Source: JAPLKB01 sp964532465 | Lineage (GTDB): Bacteria; Desulfobacterota; Syntrophorhabdia; Syntrophorhabdales; Syntrophorhabdaceae | NCBI GenBank assembly: GCA_964532465.1 | Contig: CAZHHX010000009.1 | Span: 38,777-102,776, forward strand | DNA: 64,000 bases | Direction: 5' to 3' | Shown here: piece after piece, positions 52,878 to 61,601 of the stretch | Numbering within the stretch: position 1 is the stretch's first letter | Layout: the number at the start of each line of letters is the position of its first letter | Program-made: the position numbers and the translations under genes | Notes under the pieces: model-generated | What the model was told of the DNA's origin: nothing | Database searches by the model: none | The model's input: the letters and a program-made list of their open reading frames with translations, nothing else

Positions 52878-53246
52878 TCATTTCTTTTTTTTCATAGACG
52901 TCTTTCTGGGGCCTTTTCTTGTCCTTGAATTTGTTCTTGTTCTCTGACCCCTTACCGGCAAGCTTTTTCTGTGTCTCAAACCTCTATAGCATCCTATATC
53001 CATAAGCCTTTTTATGTTTACGCTTACTTCCTTCCGTAAATCACCCTCAACTTTATAGTCTCTCTCTATTATATCCCTTATTTTCGCAACTTCTTCTTCA
53101 GTTAATACATTGGTTCTCTTATTGGGATCAATAGTTGCTTCTGAGAGTATTCTGCCGGACAATTGCCTGCCTATACCAAATATATAAGTCAATGCAATTT
53201 CTATCCTTTTATCTCTCGGTATATCAACACCAGCGATTCTTGCCAA
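52878..53246 (-). CDS. rpsM: 30S ribosomal protein S13
   Basis: 122 residues. Begins ARIAGVDIPRDKRIEIALTY; the central DIGCYRGLRHRKSLPVRGQR and a Lys/Arg-rich tail are typical. Preceded by rpmJ with 11 nt between, and by AAGGAGGT before the ATG. Confidence 0.98.
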   Translation of the reverse strand: MARIAGVDIPRDKRIEIALTYIFGIGRQLSGRILSEATIDPNKRTNVLTEEEVAKIRDIIERDYKVEGDLRKEVSVNIKRLMDIGCYRGLRHRKSLPVRGQRTRTNSRTRKGPRKTSMKKKK

Positions 53247-53257
53247 GTTTTACCTCC

Positions 53258-53371
53258 TTACCCCTGTCTCTGTTTATGCTTAGGATTATCGCATATTACT
53301 CTGACCACGCCTTTTCTCTTGATAATTTTACATTTGTCGCATCTCTTCTTAACCGAAGGTTTTACCTTCAT
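53258..53371 (-). CDS. rpmJ: 50S ribosomal protein L36 (zinc-binding form)
   Basis: 37 residues: begins MKVKPSVKKRCDKCKIIKRK and ends CDNPKHKQRQG. The Zn ligands are C11, C14, C27 and H32. GGAGG lies before the ATG. It sits between infA and rpsM, its usual place. Confidence 0.97.
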   Translation of the reverse strand: MKVKPSVKKRCDKCKIIKRKGVVRVICDNPKHKQRQG

Positions 53372-53380
53372 AACAACCTC

Positions 53381-53599
53381 CTATTTCGCTCTATATATAA
53401 TCCTGCCCCTGCTCAGGTCATATGGCGACAGCTCAACTATTACTTTATCGCCTCTTAATATTTTTATATAATGCATTCTCATTTTTCCCGACACATGGGC
53501 AAGCACCTTATGTCCGTTAGGTAGTTCCACCCGAAACATTGCATTCGGCAATGGCTCTATAACTGTTCCTTCTATCTCTATTCCTTCTCCTTTTGGCAT
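53381..53599 (-). CDS. infA: Translation initiation factor IF-1
   Basis: 72 residues, one S1/OB domain: GTVIEPLPNAMFRVELPNGH, VLAHVSGKMRMHYIKIL and DLSRGRIIYRAK. It binds the 30S A site during initiation. Follows map by 6 nt and precedes rpmJ by 9 nt. Confidence 0.98.
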   Translation of the reverse strand: MPKGEGIEIEGTVIEPLPNAMFRVELPNGHKVLAHVSGKMRMHYIKILRGDKVIVELSPYDLSRGRIIYRAK

Positions 53600-53605
53600 A
53601 TCTCC

Positions 53606-54355
53606 CTATATCTTGCTCAATATGTCAGGTCCATTTTCCGTAATTGCAATTGTATGTTCGAAATGGGCTGATAACGAGCCATCTTTTGTTGCTGCTGTCC
53701 ATCCGTTCCGCTTTATGATTACTTCCTTTTTTCCCATATTAACCATAGGCTCAATTGCCAAAACCATTCCTTTTTTCAATCTGATACCTGTGCCTTTTTC
53801 ACCGAAATTTGGTATCTGAGGCTCTTCATGCAGACTTTTTCCAATCCCGTGTCCAACAAAATCCCTCACTACAGAAAAACCTGCGTTTTCAACATGTATC
53901 TGCACAGCATTGGAGATATCATGCAATCTATTACCTTCATTAGCTTTATCAATTCCCTTATACAGAGACTCTTCTGTTACTGCAAGCAGTCTCTCCACTG
54001 ATTCAGAAATCTTTCCAATACCTATACTCAATGCAACATCTCCGCAATAACCATTATATAAAATACCAAAATCAAGGCTTATGATATCGCTCTCTTTCAT
54101 TATACGTTCATCCGGCATCCCATGAACTACTTCATCGTTTACAGAAACACACAGGCAGAAGGGGTAACCATTATAGCCTTTAAAAGCAGCCTTGACATTT
54201 TTTATTTTCTTTATCCTGCTCTCACATGAAGACTCAAGCTCTATTGTCCTGACACCTTCTTTAACAAACTCCTTCAAATATAACAATGTTTCAATTGCGT
54301 ATTTACTTGCAGTTCTTATCTTCTCAATTTCTGCTGCATTTTTTAGTAAAATCAT
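53606..54355 (-). CDS. map: Methionine aminopeptidase type I
   Basis: 249 residues, removes N-terminal methionine from new proteins. The metal ligands of the pita-bread fold are visible: the two Asp in SLDFGILYNGYCGDVAL, His in GHGIGKSLHEEP, Glu in LAIEPMVN and the final Glu in HFEHTIAIT. It directly follows secY by 18 nt; adk, which often sits between them, is absent. Confidence 0.97.
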   Translation of the reverse strand: MILLKNAAEIEKIRTASKYAIETLLYLKEFVKEGVRTIELESSCESRIKKIKNVKAAFKGYNGYPFCLCVSVNDEVVHGMPDERIMKESDIISLDFGILYNGYCGDVALSIGIGKISESVERLLAVTEESLYKGIDKANEGNRLHDISNAVQIHVENAGFSVVRDFVGHGIGKSLHEEPQIPNFGEKGTGIRLKKGMVLAIEPMVNMGKKEVIIKRNGWTAATKDGSLSAHFEHTIAITENGPDILSKI

Positions 54356-54373
54356 TGTGCAACTATCAGTATC

Positions 54374-55681
54374 TTACCTTCTTCCCTTAATGCGCGAAGA
54401 CTTCTTCACAAGTCCATCATAATGTCTAAGTATAAGATGTGACTCAATCTGCTGAATTGTATCAAGGGCAACTCCAACAACAATAAGAAGTGCAGTACCT
54501 CCGAAGTAAAAGGGAACATTGAACTTCTTTACAAGCAGAGTGGGAAGCACGCATACAAAAGATATATACATTGCTCCGACAAAAGTAATGCGTGAAAGTA
54601 CTTTTTCTATATATTCAGATGTTTTTTTGCCTGGTCTTATACCCGGCAAATATCCTCCATATTTTTTCATGTTATCTGCGACACTATCCGGATTAAATAC
54701 TATTGCAGTATAGAAAAAACAGAAAAAAATGATGAAACCGATATACATAAACTCATGAAGTATTGTCCCTGGCGTAAGTAATTCTGCAAATTTTTTCATA
54801 TACGGATGATCAATAAAACTTGCGATTGTTGCAGGAAACATAAGGATTGATGAGGCAAAAATAGGTGGTATAACACCGGCTGTGTTCACCTTGAGAGGCA
54901 AGTGCGTCGCCTGTCCTCCATATACTCTTCTTCCTACTACCCTTTTTGCGTACTGAACCGGTATTCTCCTCTGAGATGACTCCATAAAAATTATAAAGGC
55001 AATTACAGCCAACATCATAGCTACAATTAAAATAATAACAAACCAGTTCATTTCTCCGGAATTTACAAGACTCATAGTGCCTGCTATCGCATTAGGCATC
55101 CTTGCAACAATACCAGCAAAAATAATCAATGATATTCCGTTCCCTATCCCTTTTTCTGTAATCTGTTCCCCAAGCCACATAATAAAAGAAGTTCCACCGG
55201 TAAGGGTGATCATAGTCATTAATCTGAAACCCCATCCTGGATTATATACAACAAGTTCTCCTGCTGCGCCGCGCATCTGCTCCAATCCGATACTGATGCC
55301 AAAACCCTGGATAAGAGCAATAATAACTGTGCCATACCTCGTGTACTGGGTTATTTTCTTTTTACCTGCATCTCCTTCTTTTGATAATCGCTCAAGAGTA
55401 GGTACAACAACAGTCAAAAGTTGCAAAATAATAGATGCGCTGATATAGGGCATAATCCCGAGAGCAAAAACAGAAAGCCGCTCTAAACCACCGCCTGCAA
55501 ACATGTCAAAGAAACCGAGAAGCGTGCCTTTCGCTCTTTCAAAGATTCCTGCAAGTACCTGCCCATCTATGCCTGGCGTAGGTATGTGCACTCCAATCCT
55601 GTACACTGCAAGTAACGCAAGCGTAATGATTATTCTTCGCTTAAGTTCAGGAATCTTTCCAATATTCTGGAAACCTCCCAT
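54374..55681 (-). CDS. secY: Protein translocase subunit SecY
   Basis: 435 residues with about 10 TM segments forming the Sec channel in the inner membrane. Recognisable parts include RIGVHIPTPGIDGQ near the N-terminus, the plug region MFAGGGLERLSVFALGIMPY, and QRRIPVQYAKRVVGRR in the large cytoplasmic loop. Its ATG overlaps the rplO stop by one base. Confidence 0.98.
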   Translation of the reverse strand: MGGFQNIGKIPELKRRIIITLALLAVYRIGVHIPTPGIDGQVLAGIFERAKGTLLGFFDMFAGGGLERLSVFALGIMPYISASIILQLLTVVVPTLERLSKEGDAGKKKITQYTRYGTVIIALIQGFGISIGLEQMRGAAGELVVYNPGWGFRLMTMITLTGGTSFIMWLGEQITEKGIGNGISLIIFAGIVARMPNAIAGTMSLVNSGEMNWFVIILIVAMMLAVIAFIIFMESSQRRIPVQYAKRVVGRRVYGGQATHLPLKVNTAGVIPPIFASSILMFPATIASFIDHPYMKKFAELLTPGTILHEFMYIGFIIFFCFFYTAIVFNPDSVADNMKKYGGYLPGIRPGKKTSEYIEKVLSRITFVGAMYISFVCVLPTLLVKKFNVPFYFGGTALLIVVGVALDTIQQIESHLILRHYDGLVKKSSRIKGRR

Positions 55682-56124
55682 TAAATCAGTACCTCAACTT
55701 CACCGCCCTGCGCTTTAATCTTCTCAATAGCTTTTTTAGATGCCTTATGCACAGACACCTTTATTGAAAAATCTATATCTCCATCAGATAACAACTTTAT
55801 ACCTGATTTTATTTCCCTTACCAAGCCTGTTGTAAAAAAATCCTCTATTTCAACTTTTTCTTTCCCCTTAAACACCTCAAGATCTACTATTTTTACAAGC
55901 GCGTATTCTTTTCTAAAGGGATTCTTAAACCCTCTTTTCGGAATTCTCCTGGTAAGAGGCATCTGGCCGCCTTCAAACCATTTGCCTTTTGTACCTCCAC
56001 TTGTAGCACGCTGCCCTTTGTTGCCATATGTAGCTGTAGTACCGTGTCCGGAGCCTGTGCCCCTGCCCACTCTTTTTCTTTTCTTTCTTGATCCCTCACA
56101 TGGTTTTAAGTCTGAAAGTTTCAT
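55681..56124 (-). CDS. rplO: 50S ribosomal protein L15
   Basis: 147 residues. GSRKKRKRVGRGTGSGHG near the N-terminus and GGQMPLTRRIPKRGFKNPF in the middle are family signatures. It begins at the base after rpmD and overlaps secY by one base, so translation is probably coupled. Confidence 0.98.
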   Translation of the reverse strand: MKLSDLKPCEGSRKKRKRVGRGTGSGHGTTATYGNKGQRATSGGTKGKWFEGGQMPLTRRIPKRGFKNPFRKEYALVKIVDLEVFKGKEKVEIEDFFTTGLVREIKSGIKLLSDGDIDFSIKVSVHKASKKAIEKIKAQGGEVEVLI

Positions 56125-56310
56125 CTATTGAACATCCTCCAACACCTTTACGAGGTGTATAACTTTTTTTACCATCCCTCTTATCTCGGGCGTATTTTTT
56201 ACAACTTTTTCTTCATAAAGCCTTTTAAAGCCCAGACTTTTTACCGTAGCCTTCATATCTTTAGTACAACTATTTGTACTGTGTATCCATTTAACCTTGA
56301 GATAAGACAC
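56125..56310 (-). CDS. rpmD: 50S ribosomal protein L30
   Basis: 61 residues: LKVKWIHSTNSCTKDMKATV, then LGFKRLYEEKVVKNTPEIRG, the L30 fold. It lies between rpsE and rplO with essentially no spacers. Confidence 0.96.
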   Translation of the reverse strand: MSYLKVKWIHSTNSCTKDMKATVKSLGFKRLYEEKVVKNTPEIRGMVKKVIHLVKVLEDVQ

Positions 56311-56311
56311 G

Positions 56312-56818
56312 TTAAGCCTCCTCGCCCTTAGTTTTTCCTCTCTGTTTCAATGACATGTCAGGCGATTTTAACTCGGATAACCCTTTTATTGTGGCCTTCA
56401 CAACATTATGATAATTCCTTGAGCCATAACACTTTGTCAATATATTCGTTATGCCTGCTACTTCAACTACAGCCCTTACTGCCCTGCCTGCGATAACTCC
56501 GGTTCCTGCTCTGGCAGGCTTCATAAATACCTGACTTGTACCATATTTTGCCATCGCTTCATGCGGAATTGTGCCGTTAGATACGGGAACTTCAACAAGA
56601 TCCTTTTTTGCACGCTCAATTGCCTTACGAATTGCATCAGGAACTTCGTTTGCCTTTCCCAAGCCATAACCTACGTGACCGTTGCCGTCGCCAACCACAA
56701 CTATTGCGCTGAAGCTGAAACGCCTGCCGCCTTTTACAACCTTCGCAACACGATTTATATATACCAGTCTGTCCTGTAATTCAATCCCGTCCACTTCTAT
56801 GCGCCTTTTCTCAACCAA
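56312..56818 (-). CDS. rpsE: 30S ribosomal protein S5
   Basis: 168 residues. The N-terminal double-stranded-RNA-binding-like domain has VVKGGRRFSFSAIVVVGDG and GHVGYGLGKANEVPDAIRKA; the C-terminal domain has GTGVIAGRAVRAVVEVAGI. Involved in decoding accuracy. It lies 14 nt after rplR. Confidence 0.98.
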   Translation of the reverse strand: MVEKRRIEVDGIELQDRLVYINRVAKVVKGGRRFSFSAIVVVGDGNGHVGYGLGKANEVPDAIRKAIERAKKDLVEVPVSNGTIPHEAMAKYGTSQVFMKPARAGTGVIAGRAVRAVVEVAGITNILTKCYGSRNYHNVVKATIKGLSELKSPDMSLKQRGKTKGEEA

Positions 56819-56832
56819 TAGAAAGCCTCCTC

Positions 56833-57198
56833 TTAAAATATTAGACCGGCTTCTCTTGCTGCCTCTGCAAGTGCCTTGATTCTGCCATGATATTTAAAGC
56901 CGTTTCTGTCAAAAACAACTTTTGTAAATCCCATTTCTATTGCCTTCTTCCCGATGCTCTCACCAATTTTCTTTGCTGCTTCTACATTACCACCATATTT
57001 GATCTGTGCCTTTACATCTTTGTTTAAAGTGGAAATACCTGTCACAACCTTATCATGTACATCATCAATTAACTGCACATAAATCTGGCTTAAGCTTTTA
57101 TATACACAGAGCCTCGGCTTTTCCTGACTTCCTGCCACTTTCTTTCTGATTCTTTTTTTTCTTTTCAGTCTTGCTTCGGCTTTATCTTTAATCTGCAT
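56833..57198 (-). CDS. rplR: 50S ribosomal protein L18
   Basis: 121 residues: basic N-terminus (RLKRKKRIRKKVAG), RLCVYKSLSQIYVQLIDD, and the C-terminal VVFDRNGFKYHGRIKALAEA. It binds 5S rRNA with L5. Usual place between rplF and rpsE. Confidence 0.98.
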   Translation of the reverse strand: MQIKDKAEARLKRKKRIRKKVAGSQEKPRLCVYKSLSQIYVQLIDDVHDKVVTGISTLNKDVKAQIKYGGNVEAAKKIGESIGKKAIEMGFTKVVFDRNGFKYHGRIKALAEAAREAGLIF

Positions 57199-57208
57199 TT
57201 TCTGCTCC

Positions 57209-57748
57209 TTACTTCTTTCCTGTTTTACCTGCTTTCTTCCTCAGAACTTCATTGGCATATTTCACGCCTTTATTTTTATATACATCAGGTTTTCTCAAAG
57301 CCCTTATTTTTGCTGCAACTTCACCTACAAGCTCTTTATTTATACCTTTTATTGTTACCAGCGTCTGCTTCTCAACCTGAGCATCTATTCCATTGGGCAA
57401 GGGAAATGTTATGGGATGTGAATATCCAAGGTTAAATATAAGGTTATTTCCCTGCAATTCAGCGCGATATCCAATACCGGCTATTTCAAGTTTTCTTTCA
57501 AATCCGCTGTGGACACCTTCAACCATATTTGAAATCAAGGTTCTCATAAGCCCATGATAACCCTTTATTTTCTTTTCTTCATTTTGTCTGAGTACGGTTA
57601 TTATGTTTCCATCAAAAGATAACTCTAATCCCTCAAGCAGTTTTCTGCTTAGCGATCCCTTCGGCCCTGTTACCGTTATTTCATCACCTTTGCAGTCCAG
57701 TTTTGCATCATCAGGTAATATAATAGGTTTTTTACCTATCCTTGACAT
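57209..57748 (-). CDS. rplF: 50S ribosomal protein L6
   Basis: 179 residues from the ATG at 57748 (MSRIGKKPIILPDD), preferred to an upstream start that would add five residues over the ribosome binding site (GAGGTG). Two L6 repeats, GPKGSLSRKL near the start and the C-terminal RALRKPDVYKNKGVKYANE. Sits by the sarcin-ricin loop in the 50S subunit. Confidence 0.97.
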   Translation of the reverse strand: MSRIGKKPIILPDDAKLDCKGDEITVTGPKGSLSRKLLEGLELSFDGNIITVLRQNEEKKIKGYHGLMRTLISNMVEGVHSGFERKLEIAGIGYRAELQGNNLIFNLGYSHPITFPLPNGIDAQVEKQTLVTIKGINKELVGEVAAKIRALRKPDVYKNKGVKYANEVLRKKAGKTGKK

Positions 57749-57756
57749 ACTACACC

Positions 57757-58158
57757 TCACCATACCAACAGGAGGGGTTCGCCACCTGTGTTATTCTTCT
57801 TTGCGTTCTTATTAGTCATCAATCCCTTCGAGGTTGAAAGGATCACCGTACCATAGCGTTTTGACAGCTTTATCATCTCGTCAACCTTAGAATACACTCT
57901 TCTTCCCGGCTTGCTGATTCTCTTTAAACCTGTTATTACGCTTTGGTTATGAGCATCATAGTGTATGTAAATCTTTAAGTATTTTTTCCTCATATCATCA
58001 ACAAATATTTTATAATTTTTTATATATCCTTCTTCTTTCAATATCTTTGATATAGCCAGCTTCATATTTGAATAAGGAATATCAACCGACTCATGACGAG
58101 CCATTATTGCGTTTCTTATTCTTGTAAGCATATCAGCTATTGTATCAGTCATCGCCAT
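57757..58158 (-). CDS. rpsH: 30S ribosomal protein S8
   Basis: 133 residues: MTDTIADMLTRIRNAIMARH, a central basic patch and the C-terminal TSKGLMTNKNAKKNNTGGEP. GGAGG lies 5 nt before the chosen ATG. A second ATG two codons on is possible. S8 can repress the spc operon in other bacteria. Confidence 0.97.
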   Translation of the reverse strand: MAMTDTIADMLTRIRNAIMARHESVDIPYSNMKLAISKILKEEGYIKNYKIFVDDMRKKYLKIYIHYDAHNQSVITGLKRISKPGRRVYSKVDEMIKLSKRYGTVILSTSKGLMTNKNAKKNNTGGEPLLLVW

Positions 58159-58169
58159 ACATGCCTCCT

Positions 58170-58355
58170 TTACCAGCTTGATTTAGTCACTCCAGGAACC
58201 TCTCCTCTTAAGGAGTAATTCCTAAAGCATATCCTGCACATCTGAAATTTTCCCAAATAACCTCTGGGCCTGCCACAAACAGCACACCTATTTCTAAATC
58301 TCGTGCTGAATTTAGGAGTTTTTTTCCACTTCTCTATCATTGACTTTCTTGCCAT
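58170..58355 (-). CDS. rpsN: 30S ribosomal protein S14, zinc-binding type Z
   Basis: 61 residues: RCAVCGRPRGYLGKFQMCRI followed by CFRNYSLRGEVPG. The CxxC pairs mark the short Zn form. It lies between rplE and rpsH with 11-nt spacers. Confidence 0.98.
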   Translation of the reverse strand: MARKSMIEKWKKTPKFSTRFRNRCAVCGRPRGYLGKFQMCRICFRNYSLRGEVPGVTKSSW

Positions 58356-58366
58356 CTACTCCTCCA

Positions 58367-58909
58367 TCAATTCCTGAAGGGCATGCCCATAAGCTTTAAA
58401 AGCTCAAAACCCTCTTCATCTGTTTTAGCTGTTGTACCAATTGTTATATTCATACCTCTTGCTTTGTCTACCTTATCATAATCAATTTCCGGGAAAATAG
58501 TCTGCTCTTTTAAGCCAAGCGTATAATTCCCTCTTCCATCAAAGGATTTTGGTGAAACACCCTTGAAATCCCTTACTCTTGGAAGCACAATATAGACAAG
58601 TTTGTGAAGGAATTCGTACATCCTTTCCCGCCTCAACGTTACCATACAGCCAATTGACATACCTGCTCTCAATTTAAAAGAAGCGATTGACTTTTTCGCT
58701 TTTGTTATAACTGGCTTTTGTCCTGAGATCATTGCAATATCACCTGATGCAGCGTCAAGGGTCTTTATGTTCTGTATTGCTTCACCAACACCTATATTTA
58801 TGACAATCTTTTCAATCTTCGGCAATTGCATAACATTCTTATATTTGAATCTCTGCATTAAAGCCGGTACTACTTCTTTTTCATAAAAATCCATATATGC
58901 CGTTTTCAA
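58367..58909 (-). CDS. rplE: 50S ribosomal protein L5
   Basis: 180 residues: NVMQLPKIEKIVINIGVGEA near the start, SGQKPVITKAKKSIASFKLR and a C-terminal part with EQTIFPEIDYDKVDKARGMN. It binds 5S rRNA and contacts the P-site tRNA. 14 nt after rplX. Confidence 0.98.
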   Translation of the reverse strand: MKTAYMDFYEKEVVPALMQRFKYKNVMQLPKIEKIVINIGVGEAIQNIKTLDAASGDIAMISGQKPVITKAKKSIASFKLRAGMSIGCMVTLRRERMYEFLHKLVYIVLPRVRDFKGVSPKSFDGRGNYTLGLKEQTIFPEIDYDKVDKARGMNITIGTTAKTDEEGFELLKLMGMPFRN

Positions 58910-58923
58910 GTAATGCCTCCTGC

Positions 58924-59247
58924 CTACTTATCTATAACCTCGTTACATTTCTTGCAGAATCTGACTTTCTTCCCATCTTCAAGCATCTTTGTCCCTACCC
59001 TTACAGGTTTGGAGCACTTCTCACAAAAAATCATTACATTTGAAACATGTATAAGGCTTTCTTTCTCAATTACTCCACCTTTTGATTTCTGACTGGGTTT
59101 CACATGTCTTTTTATCATGTTTACTTTTTCAACGATTACTCTATCTTTTTTCTTGGCAATTCTTAGCACTTTGCCTGTTTTTCCTTTGTCCTTCCCTGTC
59201 TTCACTGAAACAAGGTCGTTTTTCTTTACATGATATTGTTTTTCCAT
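58924..59247 (-). CDS. rplX: 50S ribosomal protein L24
   Basis: 107 residues. A KOW motif near the start (KNDLVSVKTGKDKGKTGKVL) and a C-terminal CEKCSKPVRVG ... CKKCNEV pair of CxxC motifs, which may bind zinc. An initiator of 50S assembly. It lies 7 nt after rplN. Confidence 0.97.
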   Translation of the reverse strand: MEKQYHVKKNDLVSVKTGKDKGKTGKVLRIAKKKDRVIVEKVNMIKRHVKPSQKSKGGVIEKESLIHVSNVMIFCEKCSKPVRVGTKMLEDGKKVRFCKKCNEVIDK

Positions 59248-59254
59248 AATTACC

Positions 59255-59623
59255 TCACACTACTTCGGGTGCCAACGACACGATCTTCATAAACCTCTTT
59301 GCCCGCAACTCTCTTGCTACAGGCCCGAAAATCCTGGTTCCTATCGGTTCATTGTATTGATTTATTATTACAGCCGAGTTGTCGTCAAATTTTACATACG
59401 ATCCGTCTACTCTTCTGATCTCTTTTTTTGTTCTTACTATTACAGCCTTCACAACATCCCCTTTTTTAACTTTTGAATTCGGGATAACTTCTTTTACAGA
59501 GGCTACAATAATATCTCCGACAGTACCGTATCTTTTTTTAGAACCACCAAGAACTCTGATGCATCCTAATTTTTTTGCGCCTGAATTGTCTGCAACCTCA
59601 AGTTTAGTTCTCTCCTGTATCAT
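59255..59623 (-). CDS. rplN: 50S ribosomal protein L14
   Basis: 122 residues: KLEVADNSGAKKLGCIRVLG, VKKGDVVKAVIVRTKKEIRR and the C-terminal FMKIVSLAPEVV, all standard. Its first 20 nt overlap the end of rpsQ, one of the longer overlaps in the operon. Confidence 0.98.
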   Translation of the reverse strand: MIQERTKLEVADNSGAKKLGCIRVLGGSKKRYGTVGDIIVASVKEVIPNSKVKKGDVVKAVIVRTKKEIRRVDGSYVKFDDNSAVIINQYNEPIGTRIFGPVARELRAKRFMKIVSLAPEVV

Positions 59624-59915
59624 CCTTCACCACCTCTTCCTGAACAAGAATGGGTTCCACTTTTTTAATAATTTCTTTTACCAGCCATCTTTTTTCTTTA
59701 CTTATCGGCCTGGATTCAACGATCAAAACCTTGTCACCCATTGAGCATTTGTTTTCTTCATCATGTGCTTTGTATCTTTTTTTAGTGCTGATGTATTTGT
59801 GGTACATCGAATGCTTGAATGATCTTGACACTTCTACTATTACAGTCTTATCCATCTTATTCTTAACAACAACGCCTGTTATCTTTTTCTTGTTTGTGTC
59901 AGCTTTCAATTCCAT
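59604..59915 (-). CDS. rpsQ: 30S ribosomal protein S17
   Basis: 103 residues from the ATG at 59915, which has TGAGGT upstream; a start four codons earlier is less likely. OB fold with GVVVKNKMDKTVIVEVSRS, then KAHDEENKCSMGDKVLIVES. The C-terminal 20 residues (EEVVKDDTGEN) extend beyond the core and overlap rplN. An 83-nt gap separates it from rpmC, the widest spacer in this part of the operon. Confidence 0.96.
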   Translation of the reverse strand: MELKADTNKKKITGVVVKNKMDKTVIVEVSRSFKHSMYHKYISTKKRYKAHDEENKCSMGDKVLIVESRPISKEKRWLVKEIIKKVEPILVQEEVVKDDTGEN

Positions 59916-59998
59916 GCTTAACCTCAAATTATAGTAAGCTTATAATTATGCCCTTTACTGCTATCTCTTTTTACAAAAAACACTAATTCTTTTATAAA

Positions 59999-60193
59999 TT
60001 AGCTATTCAGTTGTTTGTACCTGATAACTGTCTCTATTCTTGCGATATCCTTTTTTATAATAGCTATTCTTGCGTTATTCTCAAGCTGACCGGTAGAATG
60101 CTGGAATCTTAAATTAAAAAGTTCTTCTTTAAAATCCTTTTTCTTTTTTGTAAGCTCTTCTGCTGTTAACTCTCTCAGTTCCTTTGCTTTCAT
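59999..60193 (-). CDS. rpmC: 50S ribosomal protein L29
   Basis: 64 residues: KAKELRELTAEELTKKKKDF and LFNLRFQHSTGQLENNARI, the coiled L29 hairpin. It overlaps rplP by 4 nt. Confidence 0.98.
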   Translation of the reverse strand: MKAKELRELTAEELTKKKKDFKEELFNLRFQHSTGQLENNARIAIIKKDIARIETVIRYKQLNS

Positions 60194-60606
60194 TGTTCCT
60201 CACTTCTCGCAATAAATCTTGTTCCTATGGGGAGTTTAAATGAGGCTATCCGCAGGGCCTCTTTTGCTTTATCTTCAGGAACACCTTCTATTTCATAAAG
60301 CACTTTTCCCGGCAAAATAACAGCAACCCATCCTTCCGTGGCGCCTTTGCCCTTTCCCATCCTTGTTTCAGCAGGCTTCTTTGTTATCGGCTTATCCGGA
60401 AATACTCGAATCCAAACTTTTCCAGTCCTCTTCACGTATCTTGTAAGGGCAATTCTTGCCGCTTCAATCTGTCTTGCCGTAATTCTTCCACATTCAACTG
60501 CCTGCAACCCAAAATCCCCAAAACTTACTTCGTTACCTCTACTGGCGGTTCCAGTCATTCTTCCTTTTTGTTGTTTTCTATACTTGACTCTCTTAGGTGA
60601 AAGCAT
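60190..60606 (-). CDS. rplP: 50S ribosomal protein L16
   Basis: 138 residues: KRVKYRKQQKGRMTGTASRG, the loop KVWIRVFPDKPITKKPAETR and GKGKGATEGWVAVILPG. It positions tRNA in the A site. Overlaps rpsC by one base and rpmC by four. Confidence 0.98.
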   Translation of the reverse strand: MLSPKRVKYRKQQKGRMTGTASRGNEVSFGDFGLQAVECGRITARQIEAARIALTRYVKRTGKVWIRVFPDKPITKKPAETRMGKGKGATEGWVAVILPGKVLYEIEGVPEDKAKEALRIASFKLPIGTRFIARSEEQ

Positions 60607-61250
60607 TACACTGCCTCCTGATACACTTCGCCTTTAAAAATCCATACTTTAACGCCTATTACACCATATTTTGTTTGCGATATCGCAAAACCGTAGTCTA
60701 TATCAGCTCTGATTGTCTGAAGCGGAACGCGACCTTCTCTATACCACTCAGTACGAGCCATTTCTGCGCCTGCCAATCTGCCTGCACACATTGCTTTAAT
60801 ACCTTTTGCACCGAATTTCATGGCCTGAGACACATTCCTCTTCATTGCTCTTCTGAAAGACACCCTTCTTTCAAGCTGCAAAGCTACATTTTCCGCAACA
60901 AGCTGAGCGTCTACTTCAGGTCTTTTTACTTCAGTAATATTTAATATTACTTCCTTGCCTGTCATTCTCTGTAATTCCTTTTTAAGACTTTCAACCTCAG
61001 CACCTTTTCTTCCGATAACAAGTCCTGGTCTTGCTGTAAATATATTCACCTTTACTCTTTTATCTTTATTGGCCGCTCTTTCGATCTCAACCCTGGATAT
61101 GCCCGCCTGATGCAATTTATCTTTCAGAAATTTCTTTATTCTGATGTCTTCATGCAAAAAAACTGCATAATTCTTTGCTGCAAACCATTTAGAATCCCAG
61201 GATTTAATTACTCCCAGTCTAAAACCATAAGGATGTGTCTTTTGACCCAT
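60606..61250 (-). CDS. rpsC: 30S ribosomal protein S3
   Basis: 214 residues: start GQKTHPYGFRLGVIKSWDSK, KH domain with RPGLVIGRKGAEVESLKKEL, and C-terminal GRVPLQTIRADIDYGFAISQ. It lines the mRNA entry channel. 13 nt after rplV. Confidence 0.98.
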   Translation of the reverse strand: MGQKTHPYGFRLGVIKSWDSKWFAAKNYAVFLHEDIRIKKFLKDKLHQAGISRVEIERAANKDKRVKVNIFTARPGLVIGRKGAEVESLKKELQRMTGKEVILNITEVKRPEVDAQLVAENVALQLERRVSFRRAMKRNVSQAMKFGAKGIKAMCAGRLAGAEMARTEWYREGRVPLQTIRADIDYGFAISQTKYGVIGVKVWIFKGEVYQEAV

Positions 61251-61263
61251 TTAACCTCCAGTA

Positions 61264-61596
61264 TTAAGATTCATCCAGCACAAGGGTGATGTGACTTAAT
61301 CTTTTTCTAATCTTTGATGCCCTTCCCATGGCCCTCGGTAGAAACCTCTTCAGCATTGGTCCTCCGTCAACTATTACATTTTTGACAAAAAGACTGTCTA
61401 TATCCACATACTTTTTTTGCTTTGCATTGGCAATTGCACTATCAAGAAGTTTTTTTAGGATAAAAGACGCCTTTTGAGGCATATACGTGAGAATACCCGA
61501 TGCATCATTTACGTTTTTCTTCTTTATAACTTCTCCTACAATTCTAACCTTTCTTGGAGAAATTCTTATCATTTTTGCTTTTGCCACTATTTCCAT
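61264..61596 (-). CDS. rplV: 50S ribosomal protein L22
   Basis: 110 residues: AKMIRISPRKVRIVGEVIKK and the C-terminal MLKRFLPRAMGRASKIRKRL with the hairpin that reaches the exit tunnel, then SHITLVLDE. 5 nt after rpsS. Confidence 0.98.
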   Translation of the reverse strand: MEIVAKAKMIRISPRKVRIVGEVIKKKNVNDASGILTYMPQKASFILKKLLDSAIANAKQKKYVDIDSLFVKNVIVDGGPMLKRFLPRAMGRASKIRKRLSHITLVLDES

Positions 61597-61601
61597 GTTA
61601 T

